Source: an uncultured Methanobacterium sp. (GTDB lineage Archaea; Methanobacteriota; Methanobacteria; Methanobacteriales; Methanobacteriaceae). From it: a DNA stretch of 64,000 bases. Both the position numbers and the translations under genes were made by a program. Positions within the stretch are counted from its first letter, which is position 1, and each line of letters begins with the position of its first letter. Location: NCBI RefSeq assembly GCF_963665055.1, contig NZ_OY762015.1:1975001-2039000 (forward strand). Direction: 5' to 3'. This document shows, one piece after another, positions 56,554 through 64,000 of the stretch. The notes under the pieces are model-generated. The model had not been told where the DNA came from. It did not search any database and saw nothing but the letters and a program-made list of their open reading frames with translations.

Positions 56554-57344
56554 TAGGATCTCCTCATGATCAGTAAACTTGGGAGACTATGTAAGGCTAA
56601 TCCTTGGGCAAACTCTTCAAAGCTATACTCCAATAGCCAGGACCTGGCAGGATCTGCAACCCAAACTTTCCTTTGATTCATGTCAACTTTAGTGACCATG
56701 ACATAGTGACCACCTTTGTACTGTTTGTAATACGTTGGCCAGCCTTCACAGATTCCGTTTTCAATCACAGCCACCTCAGGGTCAGCTATTAGTTTTCCTA
56801 GTGTCTGGAATCTTTCATCAATGTTGGATCCTCCTGCACTGAAGTTTTGTTCTGTTACTGTGAGGGTTATACCATGTTCGGCTGCTTCTGCAATACAACC
56901 TGCAATGATCCCTTCATGGCTAGTACCATCCTCATTAGTCCACTCACGGTTGGCCATCTCAGTCTCAGTGGTGGCAATACCAATGGCACTGAGACCCATC
57001 ACACTACTGGCAGGGCCGCAGGTGACACTGGTCTGCTGGTCCACGTCATTCCAGGAAGGTTCAATGTAGATCCCATTACCTGATGGGGTGGGTGTTGGTG
57101 TGCTGGTTGGTGGTATGGTCCAGACAAAGTTTGGTGGAGATCCATTGGCTCCTTCCCATTTTTCATATCTTAATCTCATATCGTTGAATCTGGCCAGGTT
57201 GACATAGTCACCTTGCTGGTTGGGTTTCGTGTAGATTATGTTTGGTTCTGTTCCTTTACTATTTCTCCAAGCCCAATATCTCAAGAGCATGTTCACAAAT
57301 GTAGCCCTGTTAATTTGGACTTTATTGTTGCTTATATCTACCAT
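56553..57344 (-). CDS. Pseudomurein endopeptidase (PeiW/PeiP-like)
   Basis: The protein has an N-terminal pair of pseudomurein-binding repeats (INRATFVNMLLRYWAWRNSKG and VNLARFNDMRLRYEKWEGANG), a Pro/Thr linker, and a C39/transglutaminase-like cysteine peptidase domain. Catalytic residues are visible as Cys in VTCGPAS, His in GGHYVMVT and Asp in VADPAR. This is the architecture of the methanogen viral autolysins PeiW and PeiP, which cut the Ala-Lys isopeptide bond in pseudomurein. The frame continues upstream but the ATG at 57344 follows GGAGG. It is the main evidence for a provirus. Confidence 0.93.
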   Translation of the reverse strand: MVDISNNKVQINRATFVNMLLRYWAWRNSKGTEPNIIYTKPNQQGDYVNLARFNDMRLRYEKWEGANGSPPNFVWTIPPTSTPTPTPSGNGIYIEPSWNDVDQQTSVTCGPASSVMGLSAIGIATTETEMANREWTNEDGTSHEGIIAGCIAEAAEHGITLTVTEQNFSAGGSNIDERFQTLGKLIADPEVAVIENGICEGWPTYYKQYKGGHYVMVTKVDMNQRKVWVADPARSWLLEYSFEEFAQGLALHSLPSLLIMRRS

Positions 57345-57408
57345 TTTACATATTCCTCCAATTTTTTTAAAAAAGTATAATAAAACATGAATAAGATAAT
57401 AAAAATTA

Positions 57409-57741
57409 ATGAAAATCACGAGTAGAACAAAAATTGAAGATCGAGAATTACTAAAAGAAACTGCCATTAATTTAGTAGAAAAACAGTATATGGGTTTAAT
57501 TGCTTTTTTAATAGCCCTTATTGGAATAACAGTTGCTATCACCCAGGGGATTGGTCTTCATCAAATTATAGATTATGTTTATGCAATTTTAATAGGCATA
57601 ATAATATTTTTATTATCTTTAACTTGTGCTATTTTTGTTATTTATAAAAAAACCCTCAATAAAAAGATTAAAGATCGAGAAAATTTTAAAAAACTTATGG
57701 ATGCGTGTGATGAATTGAATGAATATATCCGGGAATGGTGA
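57409..57741 (+). CDS. Two-span membrane protein, first gene of a plus-strand island
   Basis: This unrecognised 110-residue protein has two hydrophobic segments (about 30-48 and 54-78) between charged ends, the C-terminal one helical and Lys/Glu-rich. No SD is seen; TATA-like GTATAATAAAAC about 30 bp upstream suggests a leaderless message. It opposes the surrounding phage genes and starts 65 bp from the endopeptidase start. Membrane localisation beside a HEPN-like gene hints at a defence or exclusion module. Confidence 0.6.
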   Translation: MKITSRTKIEDRELLKETAINLVEKQYMGLIAFLIALIGITVAITQGIGLHQIIDYVYAILIGIIIFLLSLTCAIFVIYKKTLNKKIKDRENFKKLMDACDELNEYIREW

Positions 57742-57747
57742 TTAAAA

Positions 57748-58080
57748 ATGTTGGTACATGAAGGAACTAGCTTAGAAAAGTTGAAAAATAAAGTAGTAGT
57801 ACATGTTATGTTTAAAGATGAAAAAGTCACTAATTTAGATGAAATAAAATATTTAGAGACCATTTTAGAAGAAAAACTCCACCCCTACAAAAACAGTGAA
57901 AACAATTTAAAACTTAAGGTGACAACACAAGAAGGCGTTAACTGTTTTTCAATTGAATTTATAACCACTAAACCAGCACATACTCCTGAAGAAATCGAAG
58001 AAATTGTGGAAGAATTTGAAAATAAGATTGAAGAGGAATATATCCCGCTGTACAATGGGGTAAGAACTTCGATGGGTTAA
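57748..58080 (+). CDS. Small acidic protein, second gene of the island
   Basis: This is an unrecognised 110-residue protein with a KVVVHVMFKDEKVTNLDEI strand-helix start and an acidic C-terminal helix (EEIEEIVEEFENKIEEEY). It starts 6 nt after the previous stop, with GGTGAT upstream, so it is co-transcribed and coupled. The function is unknown. Confidence 0.6.
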   Translation: MLVHEGTSLEKLKNKVVVHVMFKDEKVTNLDEIKYLETILEEKLHPYKNSENNLKLKVTTQEGVNCFSIEFITTKPAHTPEEIEEIVEEFENKIEEEYIPLYNGVRTSMG

Positions 58081-58120
58081 TTTTTTTTAACTAGTTCAAG
58101 ACAGTAGGGGGGGTGAATTA

Positions 58121-58924
58121 ATGAAAACAGCATATTATTATTTCTTTGTTGAACCGTTAATAGATAAATATGAAGATAATGATACTATACTTCCTAAATT
58201 TTCAATTAAAGTATATACTGAGTCTAAAACTTACGTAGTATCGCTCTATGCTAATGAAAAACAAATTTACATGCTAAGAATTACTGTTCCAGACTTGGAA
58301 AAAGATCAGATTACTGAAGAAGATGCAAAAATAGTTCAATCATTAAAAGAACATATGTTATCCATCTTACGGATAAATTATGATGGAGAAATAAGTTTAT
58401 TCCCAAAAAATATTCATTCATTTGCAGAAGATGGTAAACCCTATAACTTTGGAGTTAATTTAGAGTCATTTTCAGTTAAACCTATGAAATTCGATAAAAT
58501 CCGTTCAGCATTCATGGGCACGCTTAATATACGTACACAGTTAAAACTCCTTTCAGATAGTCAGAACCCCAATATACCTCGCCAATGCCAATTAATCTCA
58601 TTATATAAACTATTAGAACTAGAATTCAAAGAAAAGGGTAAATGGAAAGATAAAGAATTTGATAACTTTATAATGAGATTTGAAGATGATTTTAACAAAT
58701 TGAATTTGTCGAATAGGGAATTGAAGAATTATATTCATGAAATAAGGGATAGGTGTGCACATATAAAAAGTAATAAAGATGTTCTCTATTATATTGAGTT
58801 AAATGGGAAAAATGTTAAAGAAGTTGAGAGTTTTTTGAATTTTCTGATTAATATGTGTACTATTTTAATTGATGAAAAATATGGGGATGAAACGCTTAAA
58901 ATTGGATGTATTCCAAAGGAATAA
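58121..58924 (+). CDS. HEPN-like domain protein, third gene of the island
   Basis: The N-terminal half (to about residue 150) is beta-rich and unrecognised. The C-terminal half (CQLISLYKLLELEFKEKGKW to HEIRDRCAHIKS) resembles HEPN-type domains of the ApeA/MauJ-like kind, including an Rx4H motif (RDRCAH) like the RNase active site of HEPN toxins. The ATG follows a strong GGGGGGTGA. HEPN proteins are common in abortive-infection systems; that this one is a nuclease is inferred. Confidence 0.6.
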   Translation: MKTAYYYFFVEPLIDKYEDNDTILPKFSIKVYTESKTYVVSLYANEKQIYMLRITVPDLEKDQITEEDAKIVQSLKEHMLSILRINYDGEISLFPKNIHSFAEDGKPYNFGVNLESFSVKPMKFDKIRSAFMGTLNIRTQLKLLSDSQNPNIPRQCQLISLYKLLELEFKEKGKWKDKEFDNFIMRFEDDFNKLNLSNRELKNYIHEIRDRCAHIKSNKDVLYYIELNGKNVKEVESFLNFLINMCTILIDEKYGDETLKIGCIPKE

Positions 58925-58940
58925 AAATTTTAATCCAAGT

Positions 58941-59252
58941 TTAAGATTTCAATTTAACAATTGTATAAGTTTCCTGCCTTACACTGCCATCTTGCCCCCC
59001 ATTATACTTGAATTTGAAGGTTAAAATCCTCTTCTCAGTCGATTTGCCTGTTTGTATTGTGTTCTGTGCTACGGTGATGTCTATTGTTATAGTACTCGTA
59101 GATGGGATGAATTCTGTTTCTTCAATAATATAAGTGTCATTCGTAACATCTAAGAGTGAATAGATGCATTTTTCAGGAAGTACAGGGTCTCCGTTTTCAT
59201 CAATACATTCAAAGATATATTTCCGGGATTCCTGTTCGGGTATTGATATCAT
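58941..59252 (-). CDS. Small prophage structural-type protein
   Basis: A 103-residue beta-rich protein (YIFECIDENGDPVLPEKCIYSLLDV, a TFKFKYNGGQDGS hairpin) of the kind found next to tail or adsorption genes. Its ATG overlaps the previous stop as ATGA, with GAGGAGG upstream, giving tight coupling. No specific family is recognised. Confidence 0.6.
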   Translation of the reverse strand: MISIPEQESRKYIFECIDENGDPVLPEKCIYSLLDVTNDTYIIEETEFIPSTSTITIDITVAQNTIQTGKSTEKRILTFKFKYNGGQDGSVRQETYTIVKLKS

Positions 59253-60235
59253 GCCAACCTCCTCACGCTTGGATGTTTACTAAACATGTTTATATCTGGA
59301 TTTTTAACATTCACAATTATATTAGGACGTTTAACTGTCATTTTAACTTTGATTAACTCATAGTAGATGTATACTATTAGTTCTCCGAATGTCTCGCAGG
59401 ATTCTATACTATCTAAGAATATTCCTTTTATGAACCCTAAATCGTTCACATATTCCATGCTCTCAATTCCTAAACATTTGAGGACATTCTCAAGGATTAA
59501 ATTGTTTACTGCTTCCTGTGAAGGTATTCCAATCACATCAAGGACGTTTTGAAGTAATAGGTTGTTCATGTATTCGGCTGAACCTGTTTCAGATAATTGT
59601 AGTATTGTTTCAAGTTTAAGGTCTGGTAAAAACTCAGTTGAGTTAATTCCTAACGTTTTCAGGGTATTTTCTAAAATGAGGTTGTTCACCCATTCACTGG
59701 ATTGTGATGCGGTGATTTGGAGGATAGTTTCAAGACTGAGATTACTTACTTGTTCCTGTCCTGAAATGGCCTGGTTGGTGAGGTCAATACCAGGGAATTC
59801 ATAAGATGTTGAAGTTGTCCCCTGTTCCATTTGAACTGCACCTATTTTGAACATAGCCGAACCATTATCCCGTAAAGATACATAAGCATTTCCTGAAGAG
59901 GTGGTCATGTATTGGGAATTCCATGCTTTTTGCCAATCCCCTGTTCCAACATAATTTACGTTTAATCCCTTAAATTGTGTAAAAAATCTTACTCCTAATG
60001 GAAACTTAACCCAAAAAGATACTGTATTATCACTATTAATTACTGTTGGTGATGATTGTAATCTAATTCCTGTTCCTAAAGCACTTCCTTGAAATTTTAG
60101 ACATCCCGGACTTAAATAACCGTCTTCAGTAGTATATTCTAAGGTATCTCCACCATTTTGTGAAAACCCAGTGAGATTCTTACTAAATTTTCCAGCTGAT
60201 GCTTGATTTTTAAGTGCTATGTTTTTAAAAGCCAT
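59249..60235 (-). CDS. Prophage structural protein with internal helical repeats
   Basis: The N-terminal 150 residues look like a lectin/laminin-type beta sandwich (LEYTTEDGYLSPGCLKF, TVSFWVKFPLG, SLRDNGSAMFKIGAVQMEQG). From about 165 to 275 there are five degenerate repeats of the type VNNLILENVLKxLGIxS. A final helical segment follows. It is probably a tail-fibre or host-surface-binding protein. A GTG three codons earlier is in frame, but the ATG at 60235 follows AAAGGGTGA. Confidence 0.65.
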   Translation of the reverse strand: MAFKNIALKNQASAGKFSKNLTGFSQNGGDTLEYTTEDGYLSPGCLKFQGSALGTGIRLQSSPTVINSDNTVSFWVKFPLGVRFFTQFKGLNVNYVGTGDWQKAWNSQYMTTSSGNAYVSLRDNGSAMFKIGAVQMEQGTTSTSYEFPGIDLTNQAISGQEQVSNLSLETILQITASQSSEWVNNLILENTLKTLGINSTEFLPDLKLETILQLSETGSAEYMNNLLLQNVLDVIGIPSQEAVNNLILENVLKCLGIESMEYVNDLGFIKGIFLDSIESCETFGELIVYIYYELIKVKMTVKRPNIIVNVKNPDINMFSKHPSVRRLA

Positions 60236-60240
60236 CCCCT

Positions 60241-60444
60241 TCACCCTTTCAGGGCGTTTTCAAAAGCTGTTCTCTGTTCGTCTGTCATCTGTTCAATTGC
60301 ATCCTGGGCGTTTTGTTCTGCAATTTTCATATTCAATATATCGTTAAGGCTAATTTGTTCTTGTAATATTTGTTCCCTGCTCTCTGATAATCTCAGGTTT
60401 TCAGCTTCTAACTCTGCAACAGTCATATTTTCATAATCAGTCAT
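60241..60444 (-). CDS. Small coiled-coil prophage protein
   Basis: This 67-residue acidic, almost wholly helical protein (DYENMTVAELEAENLRLSES, EQNAQDAIEQMTDEQRTAFE) is of the chaperone or scaffold type often found among tail genes. It starts 12 nt after the upstream structural gene, with GGTTGTGATAAG before the ATG. Confidence 0.6.
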   Translation of the reverse strand: MTDYENMTVAELEAENLRLSESREQILQEQISLNDILNMKIAEQNAQDAIEQMTDEQRTAFENALKG

Positions 60445-60456
60445 CTTATCACAACC

Positions 60457-60864
60457 CTATAACTTGAATAATTTATTAGAACCTGTATCAATGAGTACTG
60501 GAATATCATTTCCATTAGGGGTGACAGTCAATGCCCCGGCATTGTCAATGTAGGCTATGAGTGGGCTGGTGGCTGCATCACCAGTTTCTTTATATATCAC
60601 GACTGCTTCGGCAGGGTCCCCCGTTACTGATGTGAAGGTGGGGTTATTAGCATTCGCCACACCGTTTGCATAGGTTTTTCCTGTGAGTGCTGCACTGGTT
60701 GCCACCCGGGCCGCAGCTGGAATACTTGAAAGGAACTCATGGTTTGCTAGATCAACAGTGTAATCTGCAACATCAACCAGGACCATTTTAATTGTATCTC
60801 CTGACCAGCTTATCGCTCCGTTAAGGAATTTTTCTCTTGCTTTATCATATAATGCATTTGCCAT
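60457..60864 (-). CDS. Conserved phage structural protein (MANALYDKA type)
   Basis: The sequence MANALYDKAREKFLNGAISW, DTIKMVLVDVADYTVDL, AAARVATSAALTGKTYANGV and VTPNGNDIPVLIDTGSNKLF is characteristic of a small structural protein widespread in tailed phages of bacteria as well as archaea. The true start is the ATG at 60864 behind GGAGG; the frame continues upstream without support. It places this block firmly in a tailed-virus genome. Confidence 0.8.
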   Translation of the reverse strand: MANALYDKAREKFLNGAISWSGDTIKMVLVDVADYTVDLANHEFLSSIPAAARVATSAALTGKTYANGVANANNPTFTSVTGDPAEAVVIYKETGDAATSPLIAYIDNAGALTVTPNGNDIPVLIDTGSNKLFKL

Positions 60865-60917
60865 GTTTTTAATACCTCCAAAATTTTTTAATACTAAATC
60901 TAACAAGAATAATCTAC

Positions 60918-61430
60918 ATGAAAATGTGTCCAAACCCCAACTGCCCAAATAGCAAGGGAGTAAATGGTGATTTCTGCCCTGAATGTGGGACTGCTATTCG
61001 AGAAGTTGGATTCCTTGAAAGTGGGGAAATAATCGGTATTAAAAAAGATATTAAAAAGGGTAAAAAGCCTCCATTAACTCCTGAAGAATCAAAACGTTAC
61101 ATTACAGGGGAAACTAAAGAAGAGAAAGAACAACGCCAAAAAAATGAAAAAATGATTAAAGCTCAACAGAAGCGTAAAAAACATCAATTATTCACCGAAA
61201 CTATGTCTGAAGATGAGATTAGGAATAAAATTTACATAGATATGGATAACCTTGCAAAGCAGGAATCAGGGACAAAATGGATGAAAGCCGGAGCAATGCT
61301 CTCATTCAATTCAAGAGATCAAATGATAGCTGCAGGATTAAAGGCAATCATTGATCAAAATAAATTAATGATTCGTCAGAATGAACTTTTATTGAGAGAA
61401 ATTAAAAAATTCAATAATTCAGAATTATAG
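60918..61430 (+). CDS. Zinc-ribbon protein, first gene of the second plus-strand island
   Basis: An N-terminal zinc ribbon (CPNPNCPNSKGVNGDFCPECG) is followed by a Lys/Glu-rich helical region (KEEKEQRQKNEKMIKAQQKRKK) and a terminal helix. The protein is basic and probably binds nucleic acid or another protein. It is divergent from the MANALYDKA gene across 53 bp; the start lacks an SD and is likely leaderless. The function is unknown. Confidence 0.65.
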   Translation: MKMCPNPNCPNSKGVNGDFCPECGTAIREVGFLESGEIIGIKKDIKKGKKPPLTPEESKRYITGETKEEKEQRQKNEKMIKAQQKRKKHQLFTETMSEDEIRNKIYIDMDNLAKQESGTKWMKAGAMLSFNSRDQMIAAGLKAIIDQNKLMIRQNELLLREIKKFNNSEL

Positions 61431-61475
61431 ATCAAAAATATACTTAATCATCAGCGGGGCAGGGGTTAATTCAAA

Positions 61476-61973
61476 ATGAAAGATAATATTAAAAAGTACA
61501 GATGGCCAGTACTTGTACTGCTTTTAATTATTCTCAGTGGATATAGTGGATTTTATGTAACCACGGCCATGGCATTCCCACAGAACCCATCTACACATCA
61601 ATACTTTGATAAAATAGCAGATATGCCCTATGTTGTGACTCAAGGCCCTCATCCTGAGACTTTTTGGCAACAGGGCGGAGATTGTGATGACAGGGCCCGT
61701 ACCTTCGCTAATTATCTAAAAAGTAAAGGGGCTGATGATGTTCAGATATGCTGGGTTTGCCGTTACGATGAGAATGGAAAAATGATCCCTAGTTATGACG
61801 GAGGCATGGGACACGAATTTGTTGTTTGGCACAATAGGACCTATAATCCTTCGATTAACCAAACCAGACGATATTATGACTGGGACTTAAACGAATATTT
61901 ATCATCTTTAAAAAATATAACAGGTTTCAATACTTTTTATTATGAAAATTCAACCCAAGGGATTCATTTTTAG
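61476..61973 (+). CDS. Secreted transglutaminase-like protein A
   Basis: A signal peptide or anchor (PVLVLLLIILSGYSGFY, possible cleavage after TAMA) precedes a transglutaminase-like cysteine domain: Cys in QQGGDCDDRART, His in GMGHEFVVWHN and an RTYNPS segment. It is paralogous to the next gene, 8 nt away. Transglutaminase-like folds cut or join isopeptide bonds, so action on the pseudomurein wall or surface proteins is plausible. Confidence 0.72.
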   Translation: MKDNIKKYRWPVLVLLLIILSGYSGFYVTTAMAFPQNPSTHQYFDKIADMPYVVTQGPHPETFWQQGGDCDDRARTFANYLKSKGADDVQICWVCRYDENGKMIPSYDGGMGHEFVVWHNRTYNPSINQTRRYYDWDLNEYLSSLKNITGFNTFYYENSTQGIHF

Positions 61974-61981
61974 GTGATTGA

Positions 61982-62470
61982 ATGGATTTCAAGAAATTAC
62001 AAATTCCATTAACTATAATCATGGTTCTTATCAGTCTCTATGCTGGATTTTACATGTCAACAGCCACAGCTTTTCCACAGAACCCTTCCACATATCAATA
62101 CTTCAATAAAATTGCAGAAATGCCTCATGTTTATCATGAACAGACCATATCCACTGAACAATTTTGGAGGGAAGGAGGGGACTGTACTGATCGTGCTCAA
62201 GCCTTCAGGGAATATTTAGAAGCTAAAGGGGCTACAAATATACAGATGGTTCGGGCCCGTTACGTGGTGAATGGGGAATGTCAAAAGACTATAAAGAATG
62301 ATTATGGGCACGATTTCCTGATCTGGAATGGACGAGTTTACAATCCTTCATTGAATAGTACTGTGCGAATTTATGATGGGGATCTGAATGAGTATAAAAA
62401 AATGCTTAAAGGAGATTATTATCGGCTTAATGCGATTTATTATGAGAATGGGACGAGTGAATGGTTATGA
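61982..62470 (+). CDS. Secreted transglutaminase-like protein B
   Basis: This paralogue of the preceding gene has a hydrophobic N-terminus (IPLTIIMVLISLYAGFYM, AxA-type site before FPQNPST), REGGDCTDRAQAF with the candidate catalytic Cys, YGHDFLIWNGR with His, and VYNPSL. The same FPQNPST.QYF.KIA segment follows the signal in both proteins, showing a tandem duplication. The gene ends within 6 nt of the tail gene on the other strand. Confidence 0.72.
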   Translation: MDFKKLQIPLTIIMVLISLYAGFYMSTATAFPQNPSTYQYFNKIAEMPHVYHEQTISTEQFWREGGDCTDRAQAFREYLEAKGATNIQMVRARYVVNGECQKTIKNDYGHDFLIWNGRVYNPSLNSTVRIYDGDLNEYKKMLKGDYYRLNAIYYENGTSEWL

Positions 62471-64000
62471 TATTCTGGAGCGGTAGATGTCTCCTCCCCC
62501 GGGATATAGGAGTTTGAGGTTGTAGATGTCTCGGTAGGTTTTGAATAGTAGTTCATTGTAGAGACTGCTGGGTCTGTTGATTCCTGTTGTGGTTGTGAGG
62601 ATGGGTGTTTCTTCTGGGTTGTACTCGTAGTCTATTGTTTTTAGCATTCCGAAGCCACTGCATCGGTGCTCTTCGATTGTGTAATATATGTTCTGGTTAG
62701 GTTCTAGGTAGGGGTTGCCTACGAATTTACAAGTAAGGTACTCTTGGAGACTGGATAAGTTATTAACCCGTTCCTGTGTTGCTTTATCCACATCTGCCTG
62801 ACTTTTCAGTTCACTGTTTTCGTGTCGTTGGAACTCTTCATAGTGTATTACGCTGTCCAGTTTCTCCGCGAAACTGCTTCCTATGTTGGTATCATCGATG
62901 TTGAAACTACTATGAGCCTGATTGAGGAAACCATCTTCTAAGGGTTTGGAGCCGTATTCTTCGCATTCGATTAGGTTGTTGGAATCGTCGATAGTAACAG
63001 GCATGGTGGTGTTTTGGAATGGTTGTGCAACTAGGATGTCATCACAGCGTTCCAGGCCGGGTTGGATGTATATTGCATGTTTGGATTGTTCGCCCAGGCT
63101 CTGTAAGATCTCGGAAATGCTCTTCACTTCCTCATTACTGTGACGGGTGGTGTCGCTGATCTCCTTGTAATTAGAAATATTCATGTACATTGCCCCCTCA
63201 GGGTTGGTACTTGAAATATTCCCTTTTAACTCGATTTTACTGACATAATATTTATTTGAGTATATTCCTGCAGCGATAAAAATAGCGTTCAGATCCAGGG
63301 AGAAATAATTCCATATTCCATTCCAGATAGGGGTAACTGTTGCGATCTGATTAGCACCACCAGGGCCACTTAACCGTATCGAGTAGGTTACTGCCTTGGA
63401 AATATCCTCGCCTTCCTTATGCATTGTGATATAAATATCAAAGGCCATGGCAGAGGCTGCATCTGCAGCGTTGTAATCGATACATAGCATCTTATACTCT
63501 GCAGCATTGTAAGGGTTAAGAGTGTTCTGATACAATATTGCTGAAGCATCCCCTGTATTGGCCCGGTACAATTTCAAACAGTACCCTGGACTGGCCATTG
63601 TCGCGTCTCGGTCTTTCCCAAAACCCGAAACTACAACTGAATTATAATCCGTTACGGAGGAGAAATCCAGCCGGAAACCCTCCTGCTGGTCAACATAGAG
63701 TGGATTAATCCTTTGAATTGCCGTCTCGGCCATGTAGAGAATAGTGTCATTCACGTTACTAAACTGCCTGTAAACCTTGCCTTCCTCTGGAGGAGCACCT
63801 ATTGCATAATTCTCATACATCACATCTCCATTCAGATTAATCAGAGTATCATGTAATCCCAGAGTGAAAAGATCTGCCTTTTTATCCCAGCCAGTGATAA
63901 AACTACCAAAAATAGGCATAGTCTGACTGCGTTTACCTCCAACCAGGATAGTTACACTATCTTTGAAGCTAAAAATGAAAGGGGAATAGTTATGTTTAGA
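62465..64000 (-). CDS. Large prophage tail-associated protein (partial at the window edge)
   Basis: An ATG at 63919 would give 484 residues, but the frame stays open to the window edge, and the upstream codons (FSFKDSVTILVGGKRSQT) look coding, so the gene is cut by the boundary. The protein mixes beta-rich modules (a carbohydrate-binding-like domain about 80-250 of the ATG form) with a later baseplate-like region containing KFVGNPYLEPNQNIYYTIEEH. A tail or baseplate role is likely from context. Confidence 0.65.
   Translation of the reverse strand, partial: SKHNYSPFIFSFKDSVTILVGGKRSQTMPIFGSFITGWDKKADLFTLGLHDTLINLNGDVMYENYAIGAPPEEGKVYRQFSNVNDTILYMAETAIQRINPLYVDQQEGFRLDFSSVTDYNSVVVSGFGKDRDATMASPGYCLKLYRANTGDASAILYQNTLNPYNAAEYKMLCIDYNAADAASAMAFDIYITMHKEGEDISKAVTYSIRLSGPGGANQIATVTPIWNGIWNYFSLDLNAIFIAAGIYSNKYYVSKIELKGNISSTNPEGAMYMNISNYKEISDTTRHSNEEVKSISEILQSLGEQSKHAIYIQPGLERCDDILVAQPFQNTTMPVTIDDSNNLIECEEYGSKPLEDGFLNQAHSSFNIDDTNIGSSFAEKLDSVIHYEEFQRHENSELKSQADVDKATQERVNNLSSLQEYLTCKFVGNPYLEPNQNIYYTIEEHRCSGFGMLKTIDYEYNPEETPILTTTTGINRPSSLYNELLFKTYRDIYNLKLLYPGGGDIYRSRIS

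Noticed and set aside
57345..57542. 66-codon N-terminal extension of the endopeptidase
   Set aside because: The ATG at 57344 has GGAGG at correct spacing and begins right before the wall-binding repeats; the extension overlaps the divergent gene and its promoter.

Overview
The window comes from a pseudomurein-walled, hydrogenotrophic methanogen, most likely Methanobacterium or a close relative. The evidence is a complete 16-gene energy-converting hydrogenase B (Ehb) operon, archaeosine-type 7-deazaguanine genes, an archaeal RNA ligase next to a block of CBS-domain proteins, and a prophage-like region carrying a pseudomurein endopeptidase. Base composition is AT-rich. Starts are typically preceded by GGAGG/GGTGA-type Shine-Dalgarno (SD) sequences, and intergenic spacers are very AT-rich with many short degenerate tandem repeats. 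No rRNA, tRNA or CRISPR array was recognised.

Layout. 0.5-3.1 kb: an S-4TM putative pore-forming effector without a visible nucleotide-cyclase partner, a PsbP-like lipoprotein and a Thr-rich membrane protein. 3-11 kb (minus strand): prephenate dehydratase, a circularising-type RNA ligase, five consecutive CBS-domain proteins, then queE and queD. 11-20 kb: mostly single housekeeping or conserved-unknown genes (DUF366, PPC/DUF296, a nucleotidyltransferase, homoserine dehydrogenase, a cupin, a DUF6448-like protein, an ACT/DUF5612 protein, a divergent Fpg/Nei glycosylase, a double CMD protein and a PPOX-type flavoprotein). 20-29 kb: potassium uptake, with a minus-strand kdpABC operon followed by a KdpD-like protein lacking any kinase domain, and a plus-strand TrkH gene followed by an unlisted 50-residue membrane peptide.

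29-45 kb is accessory: a TetR regulator with two copies of its probable operator and a flavodoxin-like partner; a three-gene DUF2089/SHOCT-like group; a gene cluster (33.9-40.1 kb) with a polysaccharide pyruvyl transferase, a 965-residue protein joining a thioester-reductase-like domain to an acyl-adenylating domain in the reverse of the usual order, an ATC-hydrolase-like protein and a GMC-type flavoprotein oxidoreductase; then a PepSY protein preceded by a frameshifted secreted micropeptide, and a PadR regulator divergent from a 45-residue six-cysteine protein.

45-54.8 kb: the ehbA-P operon, transcribed right to left. It encodes Mrp-antiporter-like membrane subunits (A-I), a small membrane protein (J), a 14-motif polyferredoxin (K), a two-cluster ferredoxin (L), the NuoB-like small subunit (M), the [NiFe] large subunit (N), a NuoH-like subunit (O) and EhbP. 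55-64 kb: part of a prophage or provirus whose structural and lysis genes lie on the minus strand (tail-like proteins, a conserved phage structural protein, a PeiW/PeiP-like endopeptidase followed by a strong hairpin/T-tract terminator). It is interrupted by two plus-strand cargo islands: a membrane protein/small protein/HEPN-like trio, and a zinc-ribbon protein with two secreted transglutaminase-like paralogues. The provirus runs off the right edge; its integrase, head genes and attachment sites are not visible.

The best candidates for undescribed biology are the reductase-ligase/GMC cluster, the HEPN-containing prophage island, the kinase-less KdpD, and the orphan S-4TM effector.
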